This document shows positions 23,665-36,348 of a stretch of DNA of 64,000 bases, piece by piece. Within the stretch, counting starts at the first letter, position 1, and each line of letters opens with the position of its first letter. Both the position numbers and the translations under genes were made by a program. The stretch spans positions 124,001-188,000 of the forward strand of contig CAJQUN010000333.1 in the NCBI GenBank assembly GCA_907163345.1, read 5' to 3'. This stretch comes from Haberlea rhodopensis (taxonomy: Eukaryota; Streptophyta; Magnoliopsida; Lamiales; Gesneriaceae). The notes under the pieces are model-generated. The model saw only the letters and a list, made by a program, of their open reading frames with translations. It was not told the DNA's origin and ran no database searches.

Positions 23665-23952
23665 AAACAAGTAGGCTGAAATCGTGATCCCGTGTTTGGA
23701 TCACTTATAATGAATTATACCCAAGTAAAAATATAAATTTCAATATCCAAATCACAATGCGAACGATCTAAAGGAACTCAGTGTCGAAGTCGGAAATGAG
23801 TAGAGTGCAGAAAATTCGGATGAACCCAGCGGGGGAACCAACAACCAAATTGGCCCAACGCCTACGACAATCAGCCTGACGGAGGCCGGGCAGTAAAATA
23901 TAGTCTAAAGCCGTCGAGCAAAATCGAAGCATGAAGGTATCCCGCTGTCACC

Positions 23953-24312
23953 ATGGCTGCATACAGATTATCCAAAATCTCTCTTCATAAGAGCCTCAAG
24001 AGTCGAGATATAATAACAGGTGGTGCTTCCGCAATTGGAACAACTAGAATCAACAGCTCCACCGTTGCACGGTGGCTCAAACAGCCATGGCCGCCACGGC
24101 GCGGCCATCCACTGCTATCATTGCATGTTCTATTGCAATCCCATTAACAAATGCCTAGGATTTTCCGGCCAATTCACGGACAATGTATTCAGCCCAGCTG
24201 TCGCCTCTGTTAACTTCTTACGACGCCGTAGAAGTCGAGAATGGCGCTGATTTGTTGGTAACTCTATCGTTCTTGGGGGAAACACAATTTGCAGCTGATG
24301 ATCCCCAAGACT
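23953..24312 (+). other. Unrecognised small ORF with presequence-like N terminus
   Basis: ATG at 23953 opens 64 codons, MAAYRLSKISLHKSLKSR..., rich in Arg, Ser and Lys and poor in acids, like a mitochondrial presequence. After about 24060 two other frames become open instead, one of them reaching 24250. A third contains SRTMYSAQLSPLLTSYDAVE, which faintly recalls the HTATASALLTSML block of NFD6-like mitochondrial proteins. No clean splice pair that joins them is obvious. It could be a decayed small mitochondrial-protein gene or chance; I do not assign a function. Confidence 0.25.
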
Positions 24313-25259
24313 TCATAGTATGCGTATTTTAGGAACATAAAGAATGGCGCTGTTCATGGTCGGATATGAAATTCTGAGTATGTTGAGAATAAAACCACGA
24401 GTTATATTTGACTCAACTTGTCTTCCTTACACCGCCAGAATATGAAATTTAAATACATGAAGACTTGATAATAAAATAGCTAGCAATTATTAAAATAAAT
24501 TCTAACTTACTGACCTATTTTCATGCAATTAAATAATAATGACCCACAATACTGATGCAAATCTCTAAACCACCGCTTGGCTCAAGTGACCAAGGTGCTT
24601 CAAAGTGAGCATGACTTTCAGGTTCAAGACCCAACTCCCCACACCCAAATCAACAAAAAAATTCTATAAACCATCAATCCACGTGCTCTGTCCACGTTAC
24701 CTTATTCCCTACATGGTGTGACTTGTTCAATCCACGTATCTTGGGTTCCTAATTGACACTCTCCTGGATCTTCTAGGCTTATCAGCAAGTCATTTCGACC
24801 ATCGTTTTCTCCTCCACCTGTCACCATGTATGAAGAACCAAGTCAAAGACGCATCAAAGGTTTGTTATCTGTGATCAGGGCATATAAGTGAATTTTTATC
24901 TGTTATCGTAGTTTTCACTTTCACTGTTATGGTATGACAAGAATGCAAAGCTAACTAAAAATATTAGAGAGAGGCCATTTGCTCTCAGAGAATGTCACAC
25001 CAGTTGATAGGATTTCCTCCCTGTCGACCCTCAGGGAAGCATCAGAGAACACTAGTTTATCTGGTGGTTTGGTGCCTCAAATTCTTTATATGCTATTCTT
25101 ACAATTAAGATCCTAGATTTGTTAATACCAGTATGAAAGGTGAGTTCTCAAAGTTCCGTTATCTTTCTGGATAATGAGTCTTTTTTTGTGGCAGTTGAGT
25201 GATGCTTATCACCAATAGGCTGCGGCAAATGTTCTGTTTCAAGTGTTTTACCTTGTTGA
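24313..25259. other. Intergenic DNA
   Basis: No gene is supported. The sequence is of mixed composition with no clear element ends. Confidence 0.5.
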
Positions 25260-25800
25260 ATAAGCGAGCAGGGAAGCTCGCCCACGTGGGGCCGAGCTGG
25301 GCTGCTCGCCCAGGTAGGGCGAGCTGGCTAGCTCACCAGCTCGCCCAAGTAGTAGCTCACCCAGATAGGGCGAGCTGGGCAGCCCGACTGGGTGAGCTCA
25401 TAGCTCGCTTAGTTGGCCTGGTTGGTTCTTCCAAGCCAAGTCAATTTCTTTTTCAAGCAACCTCACTAGCCTAGTATTCCAACAACTTGGCATGCCTAGC
25501 TCCCAGCATGCCAAATTGTCAAGCATGCGTGGCACCTAACATGCCAAACTACCGAACATTTCTAGCTCATAGCATGCCAAGCTCAACGTATGCATAGCTC
25601 AACGTATGCCAAGCTCCCAACGTGCCTAGCTCCAAACATATGTAGCTCCAGACATGCCAAGCTAACAAGCATGCTACACTCCAAGCATGCCAATAACTTG
25701 GTTTAGTCAAACTAGTGGGCGAGCTTAGAGCTCACATATGTCAAGCTAATGGGCGAGCTCTGAGCTCGCCCATGCCACATACCAAATGGGCTTAGAGCTT
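25260..25800. repeat. Low-complexity block of GAGCT/AGCTCGCCCA and CATGCCAAGCTC words
   Basis: From 25265 to 25420 the words GCTCGCCCA and GGGCGAGCT recur on both strands at short irregular intervals. From 25480 to 25790 the words AGCATGCC, CCAAGCTC and TAGCTC take over. The block sits at the head of an LTR-like stretch and resembles the variable tandem region of a retroelement U3. It has no coding potential. Confidence 0.6.
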
Positions 25801-26250
25801 GCCCGGCATCCTTTCCGGCCCATGTTGGCATGAATGAGCTAAACTTCATAGTACGGGCTCACAAATCAGATAAAAGGTACGACTCATATCTTCAAGTACG
25901 AATCGGATCCTAAAAGCTGCAGGCATATCGTACGGGAAAAGTGACATCCTCTGGTCATCGGCATAAATTAGATCCTAAAGGCTGCTAGCATATCGTACAG
26001 GGAGAGTGACACCTACTGGTCCCAGGATCTGGGACCCTGCTCCCCACCCTTAGCTTCAGAAGATGTCCCTTAGGTTCCTGACATGTGGTTAAAGGTTGTC
26101 TCCCTTCCCTCTCTCTATAAATACAAGTTTATTGACGAGAAAAAGGATTCACTATACTCATAATTTTAAGCTCATCTTACTCTGTCATTTTGCCGATTTC
26201 TGACTTGAGCGTCAGATGAGACTCGTCACGTGCTGTTATCGGAGTTGTTA
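25801..26250 (+). repeat. LTR-like remnant with TATA box and R-region features
   Basis: GGCATATCGTACGGGAAAAGTGACATCCTCTGGTC is partly repeated as GCATATCGTACAGGGAGAGTGACACCTACTGGTC about 70 bp later. A TATA box CTCTATAAATAC lies at 26112-26123 and is followed by ATTCACTATACTC and TCTGACTTGAGCGTCAGATG, an arrangement common in plant Gypsy-type LTRs around the transcription start and 3' end. I cannot define the ends and see no second LTR. Confidence 0.4.
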
Positions 26251-26661
26251 TCTGAGTTGTTACCAACACCCTTCATCCGCCGAAAAGAATACATCTGAGT
26301 TTAGCAAGCATCAACTTGACAACATAATGTATTCTCCCTTTACTACTCGACAATGTTGGCAAAGATTGGTCTGGCCGAGAAGTATATTTTGTGATGATAA
26401 CAGATGGAACTATATAGCTGATGTAATACCTTAGACCAATGCCAACAAGTCTCTTTGCCTGCATAAAGATCGTTTGTGATTGAATGGCAATGTTTCAGAT
26501 CGATAGCCGACATGCCGTAAGGGACGTTTTGATAAAGACCTATTATCGTGTCAATGTTGAAAATGTGGAATTTAGACCCTGAACTATGGATAGGTCGATA
26601 ACACATATTAACCCACATCCCAAATTGAATCTGGGTCATTGACCCTACAGTTAGTGTAATC
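26251..26661. other. Gene-free sequence between LTR remnants
   Basis: Short overlapping frames on both strands show no recognisable domain. Probably degraded retroelement sequence. Confidence 0.4.
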
Positions 26662-27949
26662 GAAAGTGTCAGAACCCGGTTTTTCCAACCAAGTCAACAG
26701 CTACAGTTTTGGTCAAACCACAATTAGAATCCCCAAGTTAATCCAACTACTTGATGTTATTTGGTCAAACAAAATACTAAGTATAGATAATATTGAAAAA
26801 TAATAGATAATGAATTGTATTAAGAGATAATATTGATTTGTATAAAAGATAATATTTAGCTTATATGATTTAATCTTGCAGAGTTTTAAAACAATAAAAA
26901 GTGGATAGATAATATTGAATTATAATATCAAGAGATAGTATTATACTAGGACTATTTATTAAACATGTTAATAAATAGGGAAAGAGTCAATCAAATATCT
27001 CACAATTCAACATTTTTCGAAACACACACTAGCATACACTAAAATGTGTGAAATTTTCTGCAAGGAAATGAGAGGAAATTCATCGCGTTTCTGTCACCCA
27101 AATTCATTGAAACATGCAAGAATCGTTTCTAATATCTGTAAGTGGGTTTTTGCTAATATAACTCATTCGTTTTGAAAAATTATAAGTATGATTTTAAATT
27201 GCAATCGAATATGTGATATATTTTAAAACTACGATGTTCTGAGAATAAATTTTGATCATCGAGAAAGAAGGGCTATACGGGGCAAAGTGCTACGTATGAT
27301 GGGAGTCACCTCTTGAGTCCAAAGGGCAAAGTGCTACGTGTATGTGGGCAACCTCTTGAGCCTGCGGGGCAAAGTGCCACGTACATGGGAGCCACCTCTT
27401 GAGCCGACGGATCAAAGTACTACATATACGGGAGCCACCACTTGAATCTATGCAATCTCTAGATTGTCGGTGTTATGGATCTATGTTTAAGTGATATGAG
27501 TTATGATTCTGATATGCTATGTTCTGTTCTGGCTCTGATTAGAGAAATTCTGTTAAGTTTATGTTTCAGTATTCGTATAAGTTTATGCTCCGATTATGAT
27601 ATATGTTTTGGAAATTATGAAAAAGTATTATATTGTCAAATCGATTGGTCCCCGCTTGCTGAGTGTTTTCCAAAACTCTCACCCCTTACATCCACTCACC
27701 AGATAGAAGCGAATAAGAAATCGAAGACGAATATCAATCAGTTTGGAGATAATGATTTAGTTGATGTTGTTCAAGATGATGCTGTCATTGATTTATGAAG
27801 TTTCCGCCGATGTTTGTAAGAAATATTTATTTTATGGATAAAAGACTGGTTTTTTTTGTAGAATCTGTATTACGAGGCTTGTTGATTTTGAATTATATTT
27901 AGGATCAACGTCGGTGTTATCGACCCCGGTCTCGGGACGTGACAGAAAG
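26662..27949 (+). mobile_element. Solo LTR, 1278 bp, with GAAAG target duplication
   Basis: The body 26667-27944 starts TGTCAGAACCCGG and ends GGGACGTGACA, i.e. TG...CA. It is flanked by the perfect 5-bp duplication GAAAG (26662-26666 and 27945-27949). No internal domain and no second LTR are present, so it is a solo LTR left by recombination. A tandem module lies at 27270-27440. The segment CTTGCTGAGTGTTTTCC...CCACTCACC near 27655-27700 and the last 180 bp also occur, inverted, in the repeat at 35475-36348. Confidence 0.85.
27270..27445 (+). repeat. Four tandem copies of a 45-48 bp module inside the solo LTR
   Basis: Each unit reads roughly GGGGCAAAGTGCTACGTA, then about 9 bases, then GGGAGCCACCTCTTGAGCC. 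The four units diverge by 10-25 percent. The same module occurs in the TRIM interior at 49570-49750 on the opposite strand. Confidence 0.85.
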
Positions 27950-29460
27950 TCCCGTTGAAAATGTGATTTATCTGTATTACAAACAACATTAGCATTTTTA
28001 AAATGTGTTATTTGGATTTCCAAATAACTTTATTAGGATTCATATATTGTATATTATGTAGCTCTTAGTCAAGTACGGAGATGTATAAAAACTTTCTTAT
28101 AGGATGGTTTAACATATTTGGAATGAGAGTTCTGTTCTTACAATATTTATATAAAAAGTGAAAATCTAGATATTTAACTTTTATTCGATAAAAAATCTGA
28201 TAAACGATATTTTAATTATTAAATATTTTATATGTTTAGAACTATGTATTTATACGACCTACTCAGTTTGCATTATACGTAGTATAACCTATTTTTTTGT
28301 AAATAATAATGTTTTGAAAAACATAGAATGTTATAAATCAGAAAATCATTTGACAAGATTATAAATTAACTAACCCAAAAAAATTATTTGGATGATATGA
28401 TCGATTAATATCGAGTCTTTTCTTGCATGGGATCCAACCCATTTTTCTATTTAGCACAGTGGTGACTTCAAAATAGCTCAATTCAACAAAAAAAAAAATT
28501 TAAAATTAAAATTAATCTTCAACTCACCTACCCTAAACTTTACTCTATTCTCATAATATTCCTCATCATTTTATTTACTACGATTCTTTTATCCATGTAT
28601 ATCAATTTATAAATATAATTATATCAATTTGTATTTAAATGATTTAATTAATTCAATAATTTAGATATTTTATTTAGTTTTAAAAATTAGTTTTTAACTT
28701 TATCTTAGTTAAAACATTTATATTGAGAAAACATGATCTTGTAATGTGAGGGAATGATGCATATATTCGACCCAAGGTGACCCGATTCCTTCCAGAATCT
28801 CATGAATATTGTGAGTTTCGTGTGCCGAGATTTGCTTTAAAATATAGATTAATTAAGTATTAAAAAGTTAGTTTTTTAATAAGAAAAAGCATTAGATTAC
28901 AAGAGAGTTTGCCAAAATAAAGGACAATCTAGCATATTTTTTCACAGTAGTAGGGTCACTATAACTGACTCCATTGAATTCGTCGAATAATACCATGAGT
29001 AATAACTTTAAAAGCTAATGCATGAGCGATGATGAACTAAGTACCATTATGGGGGTGAGGAATTTTTTAAACATATTTTTGGATCATATGCCCAACTCGA
29101 TATCGAGTCTACCTAAAATGAGTATGACACATTGTCAATCCAGGTAGGCGAAAGTCTAAAAAGGATAGTTCTAAGACCAAATTGTAAAATCCCCAAAGAA
29201 AAGGACCATCTTGCAAGAATCTCGACAAAATCCAATTTGCTTCTTACAATATTTTTTAATTAACGTTTCCGTTAAAGATTTTCCGCAATCCAATTTTGCA
29301 CCTCACACAGCATACGGAATCGAAAGTCGAAACTGATAAAATAAATCAGCTTTTTAAAGAGCGTCAGGTCCGACAGCGAGCTAGTTCTGCCGTGCAGGTG
29401 GAAAAAAACCACAGCTCCAACTTCAGCATATAATCCCGGAGAATCTCCGGCCACATTGTC
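27950..29460. other. AT-rich intergenic DNA
   Basis: No gene is supported. AT-rich stretches dominate until about 29230. The sequence from about 29270 on becomes promoter-like ahead of the TRM gene. Confidence 0.5.
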
Positions 29461-30189
29461 ACCGGCGTGTTAAATCCCGGCGAAGGCTCCATTGTCACTC
29501 TATAAAGTGTTTGATTTGACCTTTATTCCCAGAAGAATGATCTATGTATAGGTTTTTTTATGCTTTGTTTTTTTCTTTTGGAGTTCTTTTTGGTCTGCTT
29601 TTTTCTCGACACTTTTCTGGATATTGTGACAAAACGTTGTGCATTCGAGGTTTAACCTTTTTAAATTAAGTTACCTTTTTCTTTAGTGTGCCTGGTGGTA
29701 TAATTGGATTTTAGCTTTTTGGATACGGATATTTTCAGAGATTCGAATGTGAGTTCTGTAGTCGTTTTACTGGAAAAGAGCCGTGGTTATGATCCTAATT
29801 CTTGTCGATATTAAGAAAAATGTGATATGATTTATCAATTCCGATCGAATCACTGAGGAACTTGAAGTTTATACGGGGACATATATTGAGTTGTAACTTA
29901 TTGATGTGAGATTTCGTGGGAATGTACTGCAAATGTTTATATGGCGGGCAGATTGCCTTTCTTTCTCGCACATTTCTTTACCCATTTTTCTCATTCCGTA
30001 TTTATTTTCCTTTGATTTCTTTTCATTTTTCTGTCTAGTCGTGCTTCTCTTGGAGTGTGTAATTATTACAAAAGAATTTTCCTTTTCCAGGTATTAAGAT
30101 GATGAATGGTATTGGTTGGAGTGGATAAAATTTGCAAATTTGATAAAACATTTGCAGGATGCTGAGGGGGGACGGAGAACCTCTTTGAG
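29461..30189 (+). promoter_or_regulatory. Probable promoter and 5' UTR of the TRM gene
   Basis: The region is T-rich with leader-like character. The piece TTTGCAG at 30152-30158 is a good splice acceptor about 30 bases before the start codon, so the coding region probably follows a leader intron. The transcription start is not determinable. Confidence 0.35.
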
Positions 30190-33100
30190 ATGAACGTAGT
30201 GGTCTCTACTAACCAGCTGCTTACTGATAAGCCTCATCAAGATGGTGCATACTATTTTTTATCTTCTTTTCTACTATTTTGTGCATAATGTTCTTTAGTA
30301 TTCATCATAGTTTCTTTTGAAAAGGCTTCTGGCCTCTGGGTCAATTATGTTGGCCGTTGTAATAATTCGTCAGATTTTTAAATGACTGTAAGTTTTGGCA
30401 AGCAAAGTTTTCCTTTCGACTGTTACCCATATTTTTCCTTGTATCTTTTCTTGCTTCAGGGTATTGCGTTGAATTTTTTGTTCATTCTGTTACTAGGCAT
30501 CTGAGAATGCATCAGGTGCGAGTGATGATTTGATGGCTGCTATGTGACATTTTACTAATTGGTTCGCAGGTTCCCCTCTCTCAAGGAGCAGATCAGATGT
30601 AGCAAAAATGAGTTCTTCTGGTTACCGAATAGAGGACAAAGTGGTAAAGTCCTTTACTATCGTTGAGTTAGAGCGAAGTATGAAAGCCTGCTCTTTGCTA
30701 AGTTTGCCTTTGCACTAGTTTAATTTGGAACTATGTGACACTTGCAGATTTCATCTGATTTCCGGAATTCTTCTTCAAACAGAAAACGCAGTCCACCTAA
30801 TGTAGTTGCCCAACTAATGGGGCTTGAAACTTTTCCAAGACAGGAAACTGATTCATATATGCAAAAAAGCCATCATAGAAGTCACCCTCGAAGTCATTCA
30901 AACATACAAGTGAATTGCAGGGAGCAGCAAATCGAATTCTTTCACCATGTAGAGCCCAAAGAATGTACAGATGTTCATGAAATATTGCAGAAATCACCAC
31001 ATGAGGGGAGATTTGATGGAACTACAGATGACAAAAGGATGGCTCTCGTTCGTCAGAAGTTTACAGAAGCGAAACGCCTGTCTATGGATGAAAAACTTCG
31101 CCAATCTAAGCAATTAGAAGATGCGTTAGAAGTATTGAGTGCCAACAAAGATTTGTTCCTCAAGTGTCTGAAAGAACCAAGTTCAATGTTTTCACAAAAT
31201 TTTAACAATTTACAGTGTATTCCTTCTCCCCCAGGGACAAAACGCATTACCATTCTAAAACCTTCAAAGATTGCAGGCAGTGATAACTTCGCGAGATCTT
31301 GGAATAAAGACGGAAAAGAAGTTAAAAAAGGTTCATTTGTGCTGAATGGGATGGAGAAAAGCCAACTGGTTAATTCTCCTTCAGCAAGTTGGAATGATTT
31401 TGAGAATTCTCCTAAACCAACTCGAATACTAGTTCTAAAACCAAGTTCTTTGAAGTCACATGATGTTAAGGCTGTGAGTTCTCCTCATTCAGAATCACGG
31501 AGAATGATAAATGGTGAAGACCTATTTGGGGATAGAGAGGATGATGAGAATCAAGCATCAAAAGAAGTTGCAAAGGTTATCACAAAGAAAATGCTTGAAA
31601 AAATTGGGAGGCACCAAAGAGATGAAGCCCTGACTTCTTCCATGCTCTCCAATTGCTTTGGAGGTGATGAAAATTCCTTTAATAAATCAGAAATGGAATA
31701 TGCTACTGCTAATCTTAGCGACCCCGAATTAATGTCGCCTGTATCTAGGCACTCTTGGGATTATATTAACAGGAATGGAAGTCCCTACTTATCCTCCTCA
31801 TTTAGTAGAGTATCCTATTCCCCGGACTCATCAGGTTGCAGAGAGGCTAAGAAACGTCTCTCTGAAAGGTGGGGCATGATGGAATCTAATGAGACTTGTC
31901 TTGAACAGAGACATGTAAGAAGAAGCTCCAGCACATTAGGCGAAATGCTTGCACTTTCCGAGAAGAAGTCATCTACACGAGGCGAAGGAGTCAATGTGAA
32001 TAAAGAATCTACGGATTCAGATTCCTTCATCGGTAGTGAACTTAGAACCAGTGAAAACATGAATAATTCACCAAAGAATCTCATGAGATCGAAATCTGTA
32101 CCTGTTTCTTCTTCCGAGTATGGAACCAGGTTAAACACTGATGTATCATTTCCGGATAAGGCCCAGTCAGAAACTCCAAAGGAAGACACAAAGGAAAGAA
32201 GTATTAAAGCATCATTTAAATTGAAGGTCTCGAGTTTGTTTTTCTCGAGGAACCAAAAATCTCGTAAAGATGTACTTCACTCCAAAGTCGATCCTGGACA
32301 AATTGGCGGCAATCAAACTGCAGGTCTTAGCGACCAAGGATCTGAACATTTTTCACGTTATCTGCCTGAAACTTCAAGCATAGCATCTTTTTCAAATCCA
32401 ATTGGCAAGTTGGGCACGTTACTCCCTGAGGTAATATCATCAATTTCTTAGTAATTATATGTTGAAGACTTTTCTGCTTCTACTTGATGCATACTTTATT
32501 TGTGCTGTCAGAGGTTTGCGATTTGTTGACTAAGGAGTCCATTTTGTTTCTTACTACCTATTGGAAGACAACTTGTTAAACAATGAACTAATTGCTATTT
32601 TACTTTCTGGATTCCCTCACTTTTACATTCACCAAAACATCTGTGGCTGGTGATAGGAAATTTTCTATAATTTGTTGCAAAACGTAAACAGTGTTCCTTT
32701 CAGCTTATGTAGCACAATGGATGTTTCATTTTTTAAAGTTTGCCTTTATATTTGCTTTAGTTTTTTCCTCGACAGTAGAATGGATATTTTGTTTTCATCA
32801 AGAGTTGCTCCTCGCTTTGCCATTGGTTTTCTCCTATTCATGAATAGAATGTTGAATGGTCGACACAATTTTGCCACTAGAAACTTACTCATTTACACTA
32901 ATCTCAATTGAAAAATTGGAGACCATTGTTCCTATTTTACTTTATTTGCAGACGGGATTGTCCACAAGAAACCCTACTACATTTGGAAACCCCAGTGCAA
33001 ACATGGATCAGCCGAGTCCAATTTCTGTCTTAGATCGACCTTTTGAAGTGGAACAACATTCAGGTACACTGTTTCCACATTATGTGAAACCTGACCAACA

Positions 33101-33925
33101 AGGTGAAATGTACTGCATGAATTTCACATCAACTCACTCTTTTACCTGATATGTTCCTGAACTAAAATTTATCTGTCTATATTCTTCCATACAACAGGTT
33201 TTAAGTTATCTGTCAATCCTATTAGGTCAAACTTGATTGACAAATCACCACCTATAGGATCTATTGTTCGAACTCTTTCGTGGGATGACTCGTGTATGGA
33301 CACAGCCTCGTCGTACTCCCCAAACCAATCCTTGACGTCCCAAGGAACAGAGGATGAAGAACGGGAATGGTTTTCCTTTGTCAAGACACTCTTATCTGCG
33401 GCTGGTATGCAAGGCGAGATGCAATTCAATACATTTTCAATCAAATGGCACTCTCCTGTAAGCCCATTGGACCCATCATTAAGAGACAAATACATAGATC
33501 TGAAAGACAAGGAGATACTGTATGAGGCAAAACGGAGGCAAAAAAGATCAACCCGGAAGCTCGTTTTTGATACTGTAAATGCCGCACTGGTTGAAATTGC
33601 AAGATATGGGTCGGTCTCAGGCCAAAGAGCCATTCCATCCGTTAATGCTGACTATAGCTTATTAGAAAATGCATCATACACATTACTGGATGCGGTGTGG
33701 AACCGAATGAATACTTGGTTTTCCTGTGAGGTAAAATGTTTTCCAGATGATTGTGGGGACGAAAATGACCTGGTTTTGGAGAGGGTTGTGAGGAAGGAGG
33801 TGGTAGGAAAGGGGTGGAGCGATCATTTGAGAGTAGAGATTGATAATTTTGGTCACGAAATTGAAGTAAAGTTGCTGGAAGAGCTTGTGCAGGAGGCTGT
33901 GGCTGACCTTACAGGTAGAGTATAA
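30190..33925 (+). CDS. TON1-recruiting-motif (TRM / LONGIFOLIA-like) protein, DUF3741-DUF4378
   Basis: TRM proteins bring TON1 and PP2A complexes to cortical microtubules and influence cell elongation and division-plane choice. Coding exons are 30190-30244, 30570-30643, 30748-32430, 32952-33063 and 33198-33925, giving about 883 residues with every junction in phase. The first exons give TNQLLTDKPHQDG then SPLSRSRSDVAKMSSSGYR, a signature start of one TRM subgroup. VVAQLMGLE (about 62-70) is the DUF3741 motif. Two ITILKPS / ILVLKPSSLK motifs follow, then a long Ser-rich disordered stretch with RSKSVPVSS. The C terminus (about 695-875) is a complete DUF4378, from EWFSFVKTLLSAAGM to ELVQEAVADLTG. 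Which Arabidopsis TRM is closest I cannot say. Confidence 0.88.
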
Positions 33926-34466
33926 GAATTCACAGTTTATTTATGCAGTAACTTGTATCATCTTTCTCATACAACGACTCTGTTATTATGTTTTACACGA
34001 ATATCGTCCCGGTGCTCCACTTTTTGTTCAGTGATCCAAATTTGCTGCGAGTAATGTCCACCATCCATTTTTACTGTCTGGACCTCCTCTTTCAGGATAT
34101 TAGTTATTCCGACTGACTTGTTAATTTTTAACTCCTGTCTTCTGCAATAGCTGTTCAGTATATCCAAAGTCTGACTGTGGGCTCTGGGAAATGTTGTGTT
34201 ATGAAGCTCGATATTACAGGGGGTTGAATTGCTTTTGGCCCCCATTCATATGTGCAAGTAACAAAAAAATTCCATGCATCCATCACCGTTGAATTTTCTT
34301 AAGATGTATGAACAGTGACGGGCTTAGACTTGAGGTTACTATACTTTTTTTTAAAAAAAAATAAGTCAAAATTTGAATTTCCATATGTTGTGTGTCGGTT
34401 TTTTTTTATATAAAAAGAATCATAAATCCAACCTGCACCAGAAATGACGTCCAATTGGAGTTAGAG
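33926..34466. other. TRM 3' region and intergenic DNA
   Basis: This contains the TRM 3' UTR and gene-free sequence. The minus-strand frame at 33967-34245 has no recognisable domain. Confidence 0.5.
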
Positions 34467-34661
34467 GTTACATTAGGGGAATTTCCATGGCACCGAAATT
34501 CTCATGTGTGGATCCACTGTCCCAAATGATTATCAGTGTTTATCCTAAGGTGGTACCGAAACTTTCATATTGTGAGATTCATTGCCGCAATTGATTATCA
34601 CCGTTTGGATCCACTCTTAGATAAAATCTTAAAGGTGACACCGAAATTCCCCTTCACATTA
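34467..34661. mobile_element. MITE, 177 bp, with probable 9-bp target duplication
   Basis: The element at 34476-34652 starts GGGGAATTTCCATGGCACCG and its reverse complement starts GGGGAATTTCGGTGTCACC. Further paired blocks (GGATCCAC, GATTATCA) occur inside both arms. Flanks GTTACATTA (34467-34475) and TTCACATTA (34653-34661) match at 7 of 9 positions. The 9-bp duplication and GGGG start suggest a Mutator-type MITE. Confidence 0.6.
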
Positions 34662-35474
34662 CATATGTTTGTGTATAAAGAAAGAAGTTTGAGTATCCTA
34701 TCAATGTTCATCCTAACTTAGATTAAACTCACATTGGTCGTGATTTTACGTAATTGTGTAAAATTTTATTTTTATTATATAATACAATCTTCAAATATCC
34801 GAACCACACACCTTAAAAATAGCACATTGATAATTTTATATTTTAACAGGTTTATTTTGGTTTAAAGTCGCATACTATTTTATTTATTTTGGAGAAACTG
34901 AAAAACGTAAATTAAATTTAAACATTTTATCTTTTGAGTCTTTGGCAAAAAGGAAATGACGAGTGACCAGTGGGGCCTCTTGTCTCGTTGTATTAACTTG
35001 GATTATGATCTTGTGTATCATTAAATACTAGTTGTTGGACAGATGTATTGCCTGTTAATATTTAAATTTTTTACAAAAGCTTATTGTATGTAAAATAAAT
35101 AAATAATTTACAAAATGATAATAATTTTAGAAGTTTAAAAATATTGACTGTGTCCTTAGCATTATATTGTACATTTGATATTTTTTGTTTAAGAGATAAT
35201 TACTTTTTCAAATTTAATTTTTATTCTTATTTTATAAATTGGTTAAAATTAACTGTATATTACAAGAATATAATGAAATTTTGTGACAGATTACGTTAAT
35301 TTCATGGATTTGATTGAAAAGTTACTCTAGCAAGTAATAAAACTATTGAATTTAATTGCTGTTTAGAGCCAACTTGGATACAAAAATCATAATTTAAAAC
35401 ATACTTTATTGAACTCAGCATTTTTAAGTACTCTTTAAAAATAATGCTTAAGATATTTTGATATTTGGATATAG
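34662..35474. other. AT-rich intergenic DNA
   Basis: No gene or defined element recognised. Confidence 0.5.
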
Positions 35475-36348
35475 TGTCACGCCCCGAGAGTGGGTCCAAT
35501 GACATCGGCATTGTTCCCAAATTTAAATTCGAAAACAACAAGCCTCAGATACAGATTTCAAATAAACTAGTCTTTCATTTCATAAATAAAACTTAATTGT
35601 CTTTACAATTGAATTGATATTAAAATAAGACTGATTAAAAACTTAAAAGGTTGCGGAAGCGTGAACTAATAAAAATTGATTGACACATCAATAATGTTAA
35701 CAGCTGCAGCTCACTATCCCCAAAACGGGTATTGTTCATCGTCTTCAACTTCTGACTCAATCTTATCTGGGGATGGGCGTAAGGTGTGTGTGTTTGGGAA
35801 AACACCCAGCAAGTAGGGGCTTACAAAATAAATTCACATATATATAATCCTTAAAGCAGATAACATCAACACAAACACTACTGATTTTATTATATAAAAA
35901 CTCATTTCTTTTTCATTGTTCTCACTAGAGCCTAATCACTATGCTCACCTAGAGCTATGATAGATCCGGTAACATACATCGGAACTAATATCCCAATATA
36001 ACAGATCCGTTAACACACATCGAAACTGATTTCAAAAGAACAAATCTGCTAATACATATCAGAGTTGATCTCCATATAGCAGATTTTCATAGTTTCAAAG
36101 TATTGCACATGTCCGATTGAAATTTAATTAATATATATGATTGTCAAACGAATTGACTACAATAGCAAAAACCAACGTACTAATTTGAAGCGTGTTTGAA
36201 TAAGATACGAACGGAGTCTACCCTTTCTTCCTTACAGAAAATGCATATTACGAGTGTGTGTAATTTCGAGTTTTTTAGTGTAGAATTTGTGTAAATCTCC
36301 TATTGAGATAAGTCTTGTATTTATAAAGGTGAAAATTCGGGTGTTACA
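35475..36348 (-). mobile_element. Second member of the 26.7-kb solo-LTR family, inverted
   Basis: On the - strand the 3' end reads CTCTCGGGGCGTGACA, preceded by GAGGCTTGTTG and a GACTAGTTT block, in the same order as the last 180 bp of the LTR at 26667-27944. The inner block CTTGCTGGGTGTTTTCCCAAACAC also matches. The other end, on the - strand, begins near TGTAACACCCGAATTTTC. The middle (35940-36070) holds three imperfect tandem copies of a 40-bp unit containing AGATCCGTTAACACACATCG, unrelated to the module in the other copy. No clear target duplication was found. Confidence 0.6.

Noticed and set aside
31815..32189. Minus-strand frame of 124 codons within the TRM gene
   Set aside because: Antisense shadow of a long Ser-rich exon; no independent domain.
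33169..33633. Minus-strand frame of 154 codons within the TRM gene
   Set aside because: Antisense of the DUF4378-coding exon.
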